Shown here: positions 34,641-45,104 of the stretch, piece by piece
How positions within the stretch are numbered: the first letter of the stretch is position 1
Layout of the letters: the number at the start of each line of letters is the position of its first letter
Source: Sphaerulina vaccinii
Lineage: Eukaryota; Ascomycota; Dothideomycetes; Mycosphaerellales; Mycosphaerellaceae
Direction of reading: 5' to 3'
DNA: 64,000 nucleotides
NCBI GenBank assembly: GCA_022570795.1
Contig: JAKUDP010000018.1
Coordinates: 310,001 to 374,000 of the forward strand
Program-made: the position numbers and the translations under genes
Notes under the pieces: model-generated
What the model saw: the letters and a program-made list of their open reading frames with translations, nothing else
Told to the model about the DNA's origin: nothing
The model's database searches: none

Positions 34641-34869
34641 ATAATTATAAGAGCTAGGTCTAAGAATATAGTATCTTAACTCCAAAAAAGGAATCTAGAT
34701 TGCTAGGTAATTCTATATTCTTAGTTCTAAAAGTAGAGCGCATATAGTATATAGTTGCCTTATAACTCTAAGAGCTTCTATATTCTTTATAGAGGCAAGA
34801 ATTAGTTTGTATAACTAATACTCTTATTAACTAGCGCTCTATATATTACTATATACCCCTACTTTTATA
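34641..34869 (+). repeat. 3' LTR of the chromovirus
   Basis: Gap-free match to 27797-28025. It keeps a few more G and C positions than the 5' copy (for example AGAGCGCATATAG where the 5' copy has AGAGTATATATAG), so the two LTRs were mutated to different extents. Confidence 0.85.
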
Positions 34870-35800
34870 ATAATAAAGAATATAAAAAGTATAGATATAC
34901 TATAGTAGTATAAAAATATATTAGTATACTATAATATATTATATAATACTTTATACTATATATTCTATAATAGCCTACTATAATAGATTAAATATAGTAG
35001 TCTATAGTACCTAATGCCTTAGATTGAAAATCTAATATTAAAGAAGGAAAGAGAGTCTAACTTCTAACCTTCTAAAAAATAAGAAAATATTTTAGAATTA
35101 GTTATTCTTAGTAAAGCTAACTTGTAGGCCTAGCCTATAATATCTACCTAATAACTTATAGCTTATAGATATAACTAGAAGAAGTATTAGTAATTATAGT
35201 AGCTAAGTAGGAAGTTATTAACTATCTTCTAGACTATCTAAGAACTTATCTATAAGAATATATATACTTTATAGACCTATAAAATATACTTATTTCCTAC
35301 TAGAAGTTTAGTATAAAGAGTAGGCTATATTATAGAAGGTTATTAATATAAGTAGTAATAAAGAGAATAAAGAAAAAGAGACTATAAAACCTACTATAAT
35401 ATCTAATATATTATATTTACTAATATATTATAAAGCTTTCTCTACTAAAAAAAAAAAGAACCTAGCTCTAAGAAAAGAAAGATAAGCTATATTAATCTAA
35501 TACTATTATAAAGTAGGTAAATAGTAATATAGAGCTAATATATTTTAATATATTATAAAAAGTCTATTAAAAAATAGAACTTAGATTTTTTTTTATAGTA
35601 TAATTATAGTATTAATCTAGTATAGGTTTAGTAATATATTATAGTTTTTGTTTTAGAGTAGATAGTATTTAGAGTTATATTTTAAGTATATATAGTAGTA
35701 TATTTAAAGTAGTAGAGGTAGTACTTATATATTATATTATATTATATATTATAGAGGGGAAGAAGTTTGGAAGTAGTTAGTTAAGATTTGGAGTAGTAGA

Positions 35801-35850
35801 TTAAGCACAGACCAGGTCGGATGAGCTTAGCCGATTGGTCGGATCACCTG
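35801..35850 (-). repeat. Right terminal inverted repeat of the AT-rich block
   Basis: Read from 35850 on the minus strand it begins CAGGTGATCCGACCAATC and continues CGGCTAAGCTCATCCGAC, matching the left repeat. A TATAAG hexamer lies a few bases outside each repeat in mirrored orientation. Confidence 0.6.
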
Positions 35851-36229
35851 TACGCTTATAAGGGAAGCAAGTCTGCAATTATCCGGGATCCGGAAGCCCG
35901 TGCCCTTCCACCAACGTCCTCACCAGGCCTTTGCCAGTTGCTAATAGGGCACTGTTGAACCAACATTCTTATCTAGGCAATTCTTGTGTTATTGGTACAG
36001 CTGCCCATCGATTTGTCAAGAACACAAACGGCCTCAGCTCAAGCTGAAGCCGAAAGCTCACACTCTTCAGTGGTAGGCAAACAGGTCAAACGGTTTTCTG
36101 AGGCGTTGATGCTGAAAGCAGGAAAAGCTCCTCTCAAATGTTGCAACTGTCGAACGAGCGTGACGGAGATCACTCGCATTCTGCTATTGTCATACATGGT
36201 CACATCATACAGTCAACAAGCTATGCCTG
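35851..36229. other. Flank between the AT-rich block and the P450 gene
   Basis: About 380 bases of normal composition, presumably the 3' end of the P450 transcript. A short open frame at 35986-36240 has no recognisable product. Confidence 0.4.
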
Positions 36230-38964
36230 TCATTTTTTGACGAAGGCGACATGAACGCCTGCAGCAGGCTGCAACACGATGTCAGATCTGAGGCCCGGAT
36301 GCCCACTCATCCTGCTCTCGACTTTCTCGAATGCTTGCAAGATCCTCACAACAGTGTATGCCATTTCAGTCAGCGCGAATTGTTGCCCTACAACGTTTCA
36401 GTTAGCAGCTGTCTCGGGTATCGACACACATGACGTCCATACCGATACATATCCTAGGACCACCATTGAATGGGATATATGACCAGGACTTTGGGGTCCA
36501 GTTGTCCCTACAAACAGAAACAGGTCAGTATATCTCAAACGTCACGACATCCGCATGGGTTTCTCACCATCTCTCTGGCACGAACGCGAGATGATCCGGG
36601 AATCCGCTCTCCTTCGAAGGATAGATGTCTGCCCTCCGCTGCATCACCAACGTAGAATACCCAATCGGCGTATCCTTGGTGATGCCAATCGGCTCAGATC
36701 CATCTGGCCCGCCACCATGAGGTAATGTGCAGTCATGGAGAGCAACGCGCACGTTATACGGAACCACTGGGTACAAACGCAGCGTCTCGTTGATCGTGTG
36801 ATTGAGGTATCGCATCGACTTGAGGTCATCGTAAGTGGGTTGACGGTGTTCGCCGACACGACCAAGAATCTCCTCGCGCAGCTTTGCCACAATCTTTGGC
36901 TGTTGAGACAGTTCGTAGAACAGCCATGAAAGAGTCACGGCTGTAGTGTCTCGACCTGCGAGAAGGACTGCGACGAGTTGATCGCGTAGGACTTGTCTGT
37001 CGCGGGTATATGCTGCAATGGCATGAAGGAAAGTATACCCTTCATCACTCTTGGTTTTCTTCTCAAGTTCGTCCGGAGGCAACGCGAGGGCTTGATCAAT
37101 ATATCGATCCGTGAACTTGTTCAAGACGTCCAGACCTTTGTAAAAAGCCCTCGTTGGCACAAATCCACGAACTGGACCAGCTCTGGCGATAATGGCTTGA
37201 ACATTCTGCACATCCGCAAAGGCTTTTGCGAACTCAGTCTCTCCATTCTCAAGACTACCAACTCCTGTGCCGAAGAGAAAATCTGTTGCTGCATCGAGTG
37301 TGTAGCGATAGATCAGGTCATCCAGTCGCACAGTCGAGCCATTGTGATCGCCAGCCAACATGGGCAAGAGCTTCTGGACATGGTGCTCAAACTTTTGGAG
37401 ATCGGATACACGATCTTTGATAAACTGTGGGCGGAGCAGTTGTCTTGAGTTGTGCCTACATCATGCAGGGGTTAGCAATATCCTATTTCGGTAGGGTATG
37501 TTGTAGGGCTCATTGGCTCAGCGAGTGCTGCTTAGTGAGACTTTGAGCGTAGAGAAGAACTCCGGCATGTTGTTCTACTCACCAGAGGTCGCCATCAGTG
37601 GTGAAGATACCTGGAGAACCCGTCAGCTCAAAGTTCCGGAACTCAAACGACAACGAGTAGAGTAAGTCGCATCTCTCCTCCTCTTACTCCTACTGCTCCT
37701 TTTACATCACCAAAGCTATCTCAGGCTGGAAACGGCTGTTGTGATTGCAGTCTCGCGCAAGAAAGTCATCTCGAACAATAGAGACTATTTCGATCACACT
37801 CCTCTCATGCCCAAGGTGATGGGATCAAGCCTGGTCAAAGCGCAGTCAACGCCAGATCGGAGAGACGTGGCATCGACCTGTCTTCTCAACCTCCTACTGG
37901 CAATCCACGGGTATCTCGACTGCGATCCCTTTAGATCTCGATAAAGCGACTGCTAGCAGCAGGCTGTCCTGACCGATCTCCTGGGTTACGTGGTGGTGGA
38001 TCAAGCTTGCTCAGAGGTGCATACGCAACACCAGATTCTGGCCTTGACGACTCAGCATCAAGCAACAGAGACTGCTTGGATCGATCTCCTAGAAACCAGA
38101 ATGGTGGTCAAGCCCGCTCGAAGTCGCACATGCGATACCAGATTGCGGAGAGGCGTGGCGGCGAGCTTTCTGATCAACCATGTACTGCCACTCCTGATCT
38201 TGTCGCGTTTGGACGCGTGAACCAGGCAGTCTGCAACAGCGAAACAATCCGGTCGAGTATGTAGACTCCATGGACCTTCAGCTGCAAGTGGACCACACCC
38301 AGCCTGCTTGAGGTGCCCGGCATAGCCAAGGCGCAGCAAGAGAAGCCATTACGGCCGCATTGACTCCAGCCAGGAAGCCAGCTGCAGCTCGGAAAGCTGA
38401 CAAGATCCGGAATCTCCTGCGAACCATATCCAACATCTTCCCACCAAGGACCACAAGCATATGAAAGATGTAGAACTTACTCAATCCAAGGAAATCCTTC
38501 CACTCCTTCCTAAACTGCGGACCTTTCCCATAATCCGCAAATTGCGTCGCCAAAATCGCTTTGACATTCTCCTCATCAACAGTGAAGACTATCCTTCCAC
38601 CCATCGTGATCCCTTCCACGGTATACGGAAACTTCTTCTTCCCTTCATTTTGCTTGAACATCTTCCACCAGAATTCATGATTGCGGTGATGGCTGAAGTA
38701 CCACAGAGCGTCGTAGATCAATCCAGTGTTCAGGGGCCAATGCGAACGAATCGAAGTCGCGCGTTTCCCGAGCTTGCGGATCCGGCGTTCGCGGTCGAGA
38801 TGGCCTATGGTTTTGACGATGTATGTGCCTAGAAGCGTGAAGGTGAGAATGTTCGAGATGAGCGGAGATGCGCCAGATCGTGGGAGGATGCTGTAGGTGA
38901 TGTATATGAAGAGGGTGTAGAAGATTGTTAGCCAGAAGAGGCGGTCGTAGTACAGGAGAAGCAT
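36230..38964 (-). CDS. Cytochrome P450, CYP52-like
   Basis: Five exons that join in phase: 38964-38481, 37610-37583 (28 bp), 37455-36568, 36507-36443, 36387-36230; 540 residues. A membrane anchor lies near the N-terminus (LFWLTIFYTLFIYITYSIL). Family marks: IFTTDGDLWHNSRQLLRPQF after exon 2, oxygen-binding AGRDTT, ETLR of the K helix, FVPERW, and haem loop FNGGPRICIG with Cys487. Spacing and the IFTTDG / WHNSR blocks resemble the CYP52 clan of fatty-acid and alkane omega-hydroxylases; the substrate is not certain. The ATG at 38964 gives the anchor; the frame extends to 39003 but starts there with GTG, and the GTGAGT could instead be a donor for an upstream exon. Intron 1 is 870 bp, very long for this genome, and repeat-bearing. 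Divergent from the membrane protein at 39.2 kb. Confidence 0.88.
37611..38480 (-). other. 870-bp P450 intron with internal repeats
   Basis: Bounded on the minus strand by GTAAG and CTCCAG. Phase (A|GT, giving the Ser of GLS-IFTTDG) and family alignment support removal of the whole segment. Inside, three diverged copies of one unit are seen at about 37815-37871, 37993-38045 and 38101-38160, each with GGTGRTGG(A)TCAAGC, then a CAGAT motif about 25 bases on. Copies 2 and 3 are also preceded by CGATCTCCT. Confidence 0.6.
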
Positions 38965-39226
38965 CTTACGACGATGAAGGACAAAAAGATGCTCTATACT
39001 CACGTTCTGACGACCCTGATGAGTTGACCTACCTACTTGTTATACGATTTCTTTGGTGGCTCGCTCGCTTGCATGGCAGTGCTGGTGCTGCTGGCACATG
39101 GCATGCATGGAGAAGTCTCCCCGCTCTGGCCTGGCACATGTGAAGGATGTGAAGGGGTTGGCCGCGGTGAATGTGGAGACGAACTACGAAGCAGCCAATC
39201 GCTGAATGCGAAGAGCAAGATAGACT

Positions 39227-41625
39227 TTGCTTACGACCTGGGTACGACAGGCTACCATACTGCAGCATGAAGTACTTCGCGAGCCTGACCGAGAGTCGAA
39301 CATACACGAAGCCGGAGCAACCATTGCAGGCATTAAGACCTCGGGACAAGAAATCCGAGAAGACACCAACATCATAACATTTCTCGGATACTCAGACCAG
39401 GAGCGACCTAAAGTGATCCTCACCAATTCTTACACGAGAGCACTCGCAAGGTGCTGTGTCCACATCATACCTGTGCTTGCTGAGCTCGTTGTCATCTGGG
39501 TTGGCTTCTACGGTGTGCTGTTTGGCGATAGCTATGCTTGGCAACTCGCGTTCATGCAAACTGTTGCGAAGGTCATGGAGCTGCTGGCAGTTGGATCATT
39601 GGCCACAATCGTTCTGCATATTCTACGCTCGAAGTTACTGAAGTCGAAGGAAGGACTGCCATTTGGGCTGTTGGCTGCAGGCTTCAACTTCACGCAGATC
39701 AACTGGTTCTGGTCGCCGGCCTTCCTCTTCTCAGTGCGATGGTCCCGCACGCAAGTACTGTCCACCGCTATCATCGTCTTATGCGGTCTCTTGGCGTTGG
39801 CGATGGGGCCTGCCACTGCCACTCTGCTTGTCCCAATACTACGAGTATGTATCTCTCGATGCGGAACTGGTTTGTATGGTAATTGACACAGATTAGAACG
39901 ACTGGAACGGCGGAGGCACAACATTCTACATGAATGGTACCACCGATAGCCTCTGGCCTACGCGATTGACTGGGGACCATATAGGCGGAACCGCTTGCAA
40001 GACTTCGGCTTTCCTAGACCAGAACCCTAAGGAGTATCGTGGATGCATGTGGGCTGGCTATCCATTGCTAGGGAGGTTATTTCACTTCGCTAATCTTGAG
40101 CAAATCTATCAATTCCTTGTGATTGACACGCAGGGTTCACGCAACTTGAATGGACATATGAGGACTCAGGCGGACGCCAAATGGAATCGGGAGATGGGCG
40201 AGCAGTATGAGTCGTTCAGCTACGCGCCTCATATGACTGAAGTATCAATCGTCCCAATGCTAGAGAGCATCTGGTACGATGCTGCCAATACTGGCACGAC
40301 ATTGCGGAACATGTTCCTCCGGTACGCATTTCCTTACACAGGCCAAGCCAGGACAAGCATACCTGCTGTGCGAGCACGATGTGGCATTCAGGAAGTCCCT
40401 GCGGGACAAGTCAACAATACGATCCAGTGGAGCTTTCCGGCCTTGCCAGAAAACGGCCCTCATCAATGGGAATCGTGGAAGCTAAACTCGACTCTGACAG
40501 GCCAAGAGAACTATGCCAATCATACCTTGTCACGCTGGGTATCTCTGGAGAATGCTCAAGCGCCAGATCGCAATCCACACCAGAATTGTCCAAGTGCGGC
40601 TGTGCTGCTTTCACTGGCGTCATACTCTAGAGACTTCAACTACGATAGCTTGTATGTGCTTCCTTGCTCTATAGATGCGCGTTGGGCTGAGGGTCTCAAT
40701 ACGCGGACGAAGGCAAGTGGAACTCGCTCTTCGGCACACATCGGTCGTCCTTTGAGAACAGACCCAGCACCCAACACCGAAGCTTCCAGCGCATGGGCTC
40801 CAGCGAAGGATGGTAGTTGGAAGCAAATGTCCATGGAAATTTCGTTCTTGGAGTGGTTGGCACCTTCTCTGGACGGCGGACCAAGCTCAGATTCCATCAT
40901 GAAGCGCACTACTCTGTCCGATCTGATAGAGAACAGCCGTTCGACACCGAGGCAGTCCGACTATGCTGGGCGAAGTCAGGATATGCCCACTTGGAATGCT
41001 AGACCAGCTGAGATGCTGATTGCGCACTTCTTTGCTGAAGCACTGTCGCGGATTGGTCTGAGCGATAATCTCGACCTGTGGAGTAATCTTGGGGCGCCAG
41101 GTGGAGGCTCTTCGTCAGTACGACGTGCTATGCTATCGAACGCCAATTTTACCATGAACCCCAACTTTGCCAACAAGATAAAGTCGAGCTGGGAGGTGCG
41201 GAATACAGGTGAGCTACAGCTATGGTATCCATTGATCATACAATCTCTAGCTGACTGACTTCAAAGGATACGCACTTGGTGCAAACTCATCTATCGACTA
41301 TTTGGCGCTCACTGTCTTGCTCGTTCATGTCGCGCTGGCATTGGCACACACGCTTTATACCTTGTTGTGGCTGAACGAGACTTCGCAGTGCTGGGACAGT
41401 GCTGAAGGACTTCTAGCATTAGCATGGAACTCCGAGCCCTCAAGAGGTGCGCCGAAGAACACCTGCGGCGGAATACATGATCGCAAGACACTCAAGTCCA
41501 TGGTGCAGATTCGAGCTTTGCAGCCTGGCAGTGGCGCAACTGAGACTGTCCAGCTCATCGATTGCAGTAAAGGAGATGGCTCAGAAACCAAGCTTGAAGT
41601 GCGAAAGGCGTACGGAGCAAGCTAG
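39227..41625 (+). CDS. Multi-span membrane protein of a fungal family of unknown function
   Basis: Three exons seen: up to 39844, 39897-41208 and 41267-41625, introns 52 and 58 bp, phases agree; at least 760 residues. The first exon has hydrophobic spans at ALARCCVHIIPVLAELVVIW, LAVGSLATIVLHILR, LPFGLLAAGFNFTQINWFW and STAIIVLCGLLALAMG. A long soluble region follows with many N-glycosylation sites (NNT, NST, NHT, NFT), and a last span near the C-terminus (LALTVLLVHVALALAHTLY). The layout is that of membrane proteins common in dothideomycetes with a lumenal or outside domain. The true start is unresolved: there is no ATG in this frame after the stop at 39221, so an upstream exon between 39003 and 39265 is needed (CTGCAG ending near 39265 is a possible acceptor). 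Confidence 0.7.
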
Positions 41626-41985
41626 TTGGAAGTCTGATGTTGCAGTCTTTGGTCGTCCATCGGCGAGTCGTCCTTCCCACATGCCATTGAATGCCACATC
41701 ATGGTCACGTACTGAAGGCACGACGAGTGAACGCTCTTTCAGCCTCTTTCCCGCATGCAGCTGACTGCAGGTGCTTGTGCTTACCTGCCGCATGCAGCTG
41801 ACTGCAGGTGCTTGTGCTTACCTGCCAAGAGTGGCTGCTGTCCTCGAGTTGCACAGAACCACACCTTCTTCTGCATCTCTACATCTCCGCATACATTCAA
41901 AAGAGAACAGCTTATCTTCGACTTCCAGCATCGGTAGAGCCACATTCTTCTGCGGATAGATCAAACAGAGGAGATATTTCGACAA
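41626..41985. other. Upstream region of the FAD oxidase with a tandem duplication
   Basis: About 360 non-coding bases. They contain a perfect 37-bp direct duplication at 41753-41826, annotated separately. The rest is a plain leader. Confidence 0.5.
41753..41826 (+). repeat. Perfect 37-bp tandem duplication
   Basis: Copies 41753-41789 and 41790-41826 are identical (each starts GCATGCAGCTGACTGCAGG and ends TTACCTGCC). Each unit contains the overlapping palindromes GCATGC, CAGCTG and CTGCAG. It lies about 160 bp upstream of the FAD oxidase start. Identity of the copies implies a recent event. Confidence 0.9.
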
Positions 41986-43664
41986 ATGGCGAACATCAGA
42001 CTCTTATCAGCGCTGCTCATGCTGTTACCCGCCCTGGCAATAGCAGCAGATATCAAGACCTGTGTAGGTCTCAAAACGGGATCGTTGCGTCCGCATGTGC
42101 TCACCTATCTCGCAGTGCGGACTGATGGCCGTCATGAATGGGATGCAGTATGCCATCCGCGGCAATAAAGTCTATACTTCGTGGAACACACGATGGACTC
42201 AGAATGCCCAGCTGATGCCAGCGTGCATCATCAAGCCGAAAGAGACGGACGACGTCGCTGAATCCTTGAAGATGCTCGTCAAATACGGGTGTCCATTCTC
42301 CATCAAGTCTGGAGGTCATACACCATGGGCAGGAGCAAACAACATCGACGGCGGCATTGCGATCGATCTGTCGCTGCTCAACGAGGTGACTCTGGCCAAA
42401 GACCGCAGCTTCGTACGCCTTGGCTCTGGTGGTACTTGGGGCCACGCATACAATCAGCTCAACGGCACTGGTGTCGCGTTTCCAGGCGGTCGTGTCAAGA
42501 CTGTCGGTATTGGTGGCCTGACTCTGGGTGGCGGCATCAGCTGGTTTACTCCTAAAGTCGGCTGGGTCGCTGACAATGTGATCAATTACGAGATCGTGCT
42601 TGCTTCAGGAGAAGTGAAGAACGTGAATCGAAGCAGCGACATGGACCTCTTCATGGCTCTGAAGGGAGGCGGCAACAATGTTGGCATCGTGACTCGCTTC
42701 GATATCGCAGCCTTCGAGCATGATCAGAGAATTTTTGGAGGGTACGTGTCACTATCGATCAACAACACGGCTACAACATTGAAATCATTCCAAGGATTCC
42801 TGGACCGAACTGTATCAGTCCAAGGAGAGGATGAAAGAAGTCTGGTCGCCTTGCAATTCGTGCTCACCAGGAACTTCTCGAACGACCGCATCCTCAATTG
42901 GATCTCATCTACCGGGCCAGTCAATTCGGACTCAGAGCTCCCGACATACTGGCCAATGTTCTACCCGACAGCACTCGCCAACACCACACGCTAGACCACC
43001 GTTGCAGAGTTTCCCAATGCCATCCCACCTGTAGAGCGGTAAGGCTTCCGAATGCTTGCACTGATGTTACCTTGCTGATTTCCACTAGTGTCGCATTCGC
43101 CACGGCAACGTTCATGTCCACTTGGGTTGGTGTTCATACGACAGTGCTTGACTACGTCCACCAGTTGACCGTCTATGTCTATCACGCGCTCAGTCATATA
43201 CCAGATCTGGTGTGGGATATACAGTATGAACCTCTCCAACGGACGTACCTTGATCGAGGCATGGCAAAAGGTGGCAACATCATGGGGCTAAACAACACTT
43301 CGAATGATTTGGTTGTCATGCTACTGATGCCTATGTGGTGAGACCAGTATCTAGCCAATTCATAAGACTTGAGCTAACAACAATCAGGAAAGACGCCCAG
43401 TACGATGACGAAATCAATGAGGCACTCAGGACATGGAACGGCAGAATACAGGAGTGGTTCAAGTGGTACCATGACTTCAATGGACCCGACTTCCACGTTG
43501 GCGACCCATTCCAGTACCTGAACTACGCGGCACCTTTCCAAGATCCTTTCGCAAGCTATGGAGAAAAGAACCTCCAACGGTTGAGGGAAGTCAGCAAGAA
43601 GTATGACCCAGATCAAGTCTTCCAGAGGCTGGTGCCTGGAGGCTTCAAGCTCAACCGCGATTGA
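41986..43664 (+). pseudogene. Secreted FAD-linked oxidoreductase (BBE-like) with an in-frame amber codon
   Basis: Four exons: 41986-42063, 42116-43038, 43089-43337, 43388-43664; all phases agree and would give 508 codons. A signal peptide (MANIRLLSALLMLLPALAIA) is followed by CC at the first splice, PACIIKP, and the FAD-binding segment FSIKSGGHTPWAG, where His94 is the usual covalent flavin site. The run GIGGLTLGGGISWF and the C-terminal YDPDQVFQRLVPGGFKL fit the berberine-bridge-enzyme-like family of oxidases. Codon 319 (42992-42994) is TAG inside ANTTR-stop-TTVAEFPNA; reading continues cleanly beyond it through two more introns. CAG to TAG is a C-to-T change at CpA, the RIP context. Taken as written, the protein is cut to 318 residues; no intron that would remove the stop is apparent. 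Confidence 0.8.
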
Positions 43665-43974
43665 GCACTAGGATGCAAGTGTCTTATGCCTCGCCCTTGC
43701 GATGGTGATTGCGGCGCTGGGGGCAACCGCGGCTGGCGGCGAGGATTTTGGTGTGCGGCAGAGAAGAGCGTGTGGCAGAGTGAGGAGTTATAGCTCACAT
43801 GAATAAAAGACAGCACGTATTGCTCAGTTGACAGGAGACCATATTGTCCAGATCCAATTCGTGTTTGGCTCGCTTGTTTCACAGGTGGCTAGGGCTGAGA
43901 CTCAGGTGCGGCATGCGGTCAGAACTGGGCCTGACCACAAGTCTCCGACATTCGATCGCTTGCTGCGAGACAAC
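43665..43974. other. Intergenic region between converging genes
   Basis: About 310 bases between the 3' ends of the FAD oxidase and the Cys-rich membrane protein. Nothing recognised. Confidence 0.4.
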
Positions 43975-44910
43975 CTAGCTGGCCGGAGCCTCTGCTGCGT
44001 CCTGTGTAGTCGCTAATTCCGCTGGTCTCGGCTGTTGTGAAGGCATAAGTTCTGTAGGAGATTTGTACTTTTGCGGCACATAGTCGTGATTTCTTGGCTG
44101 TATTGGGTCGTACGGACCTGGCTCTCGATCTGGCGAAGTGGACTTCTCTGGAATGGGAGTCGTATGTCCTGGCATCCGGGCCTTGCGAAGAGCAAAGAAG
44201 AGCCAGCCGATGGTCGCAAGTGCGATCAGAAGTGGTATGCCCAGGCCGACTCCTACTCCAATGACTGCGCTCTTTGATGTTGTGTTTTCGTTCGATGCGT
44301 TTGCGGATGATGTAAATGCTACAGTTGTATTCGAGCCAGTGATGGAAGATTGAGCGTCTGTCACATCCAAGAGCTTCGAGGCATTGAGCGGACCAGTGAA
44401 GAGCGGGTCGTCAACGTTCCAGTTGAACGGCACATTCGAAGACCCTCCTGCGCAGCATCTATTGCAGAAAGGTCAGCTAGCGATATCAGATCATGTCAAA
44501 GTTGTATGCTCACTTGTTGTTGCTCTCATCGTCGACTGTTGTACAACACATCGTATGGTCTTGACATGGAGGGATAATCCCAGGTCCTCCCATGTCCACT
44601 GCCCAGTCTTAGTTGTGCTCCTTCAATGCGATGTACTTGATCGACTTACTGTTCTGACAGTGGCTCGCGCATGCATCTGAGTTCCAGTTCACGTCTGTAC
44701 ATCCTCCCTTGTATATGGTACCTCGTCCGATGCTGAAGCACGTGCCATTCGAGAAACAAGTGTCTCGTGAGTCGCAGCATGCACCTTCACTACTCTCAGT
44801 GACACCTGGACATGCGGAGAAGCCCAGGGCCTGTGTTCTGGCCAGTAGCAAGTCTGTGCCATGCTAAGTTGTGCTGCGAGGAGAAGCCCAATAAATGCAT
44901 GTGCTGCCAT
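43975..44910 (-). pseudogene. Cys-rich single-pass membrane protein with an apparent 1-base frameshift
   Basis: Exons 44910-44650, 44598-44514, 44458-43975. It starts with a signal peptide (MAAHAFIGLLLAAQLSMAQ) followed by TCYWP. The next part of the protein (QALGFSACPGVTESSEGACC, DTCFSNGTC, GCTDVNWNSDACASHC) lies in another frame of the same exon; no GT..AG pair lies between. One missing base near 44836-44842 would restore 277 codons and correct phases at both introns. Downstream: DHTMCCTTVDDESNNKCC, a Ser/Thr-rich linker with NTT and NAS sites, a transmembrane helix (AVIGVGVGLGIPLLIALATI) and a basic then Pro-rich tail. This Cys-rich ectodomain plus one helix is a common layout of fungal surface proteins. 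The lesion may be real or a sequence error. Confidence 0.65.
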
Positions 44911-45104
44911 GATGTCGTGCTGCCGCAGAGCCAGGCGTCAATCTTGACGGACGGCACAGCTGAAAGCACCAGAGGCATCATATAAGTCTTTTCGACGAGC
45001 TTGTAGATCCTGTACTGCGCCATGCCAGCTGTGCTTCTTAGCTCGTTGGCTGAGAGTGCATCAGAGCACGTCCAATGCAGAAAGACGATCCATCGCCGCT
45101 GGTA

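Larger units (their letters stand above)
27797..34869 (+). mobile_element. Ty3/gypsy chromodomain LTR retrotransposon, heavily RIP-mutated
   Basis: 7073 bases with an LTR at each end. The plus strand keeps the order gag, zinc knuckle, protease, RT, RNase H, integrase, chromodomain, but is riddled with TAG and TAA codons, mostly where CAG, CAA or TGG would stand, and CpA/TpG are depleted while TpA is in excess. This is the RIP pattern. Integrase after RT places it in Ty3/gypsy, and the C-terminal chromodomain in the chromovirus branch. The stretch 33100-34640 between the chromodomain and the 3' LTR is longer than usual and includes a pyrimidine-rich tract at 33360-33450. The element cannot encode a working protein. 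Confidence 0.9.
27565..35850. mobile_element. Older inverted-repeat-bounded element now carrying a nested retrotransposon
   Basis: The AT-rich block is bounded by inverted repeats. The left end, from 27565, starts CAGGTTATCAGACCAGTC; the right end, read inward on the minus strand from 35850, starts CAGGTGATCCGACCAATC. Over the first 35 bases 29 are identical. The chromovirus lies between them, leaving about 230 bases of the outer element on the left and about 930 on the right. The right remnant (34870-35800) is RIP-ruined; with stops ignored it gives Gln-rich helical sequence that I cannot assign to a transposase family. No clear target-site duplication is seen outside the repeats. The inverted repeats suggest a DNA transposon, but without a recognisable transposase the class is open. 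Confidence 0.5.

Noticed and set aside
39076..39270. Separate small gene with a hydrophobic start (frame beginning MAVLVLLAHG)
   Set aside because: The hydrophobic stretch is too short for a confident signal, the rest has no motif, and the region is more likely the leader or first exon of the membrane protein.
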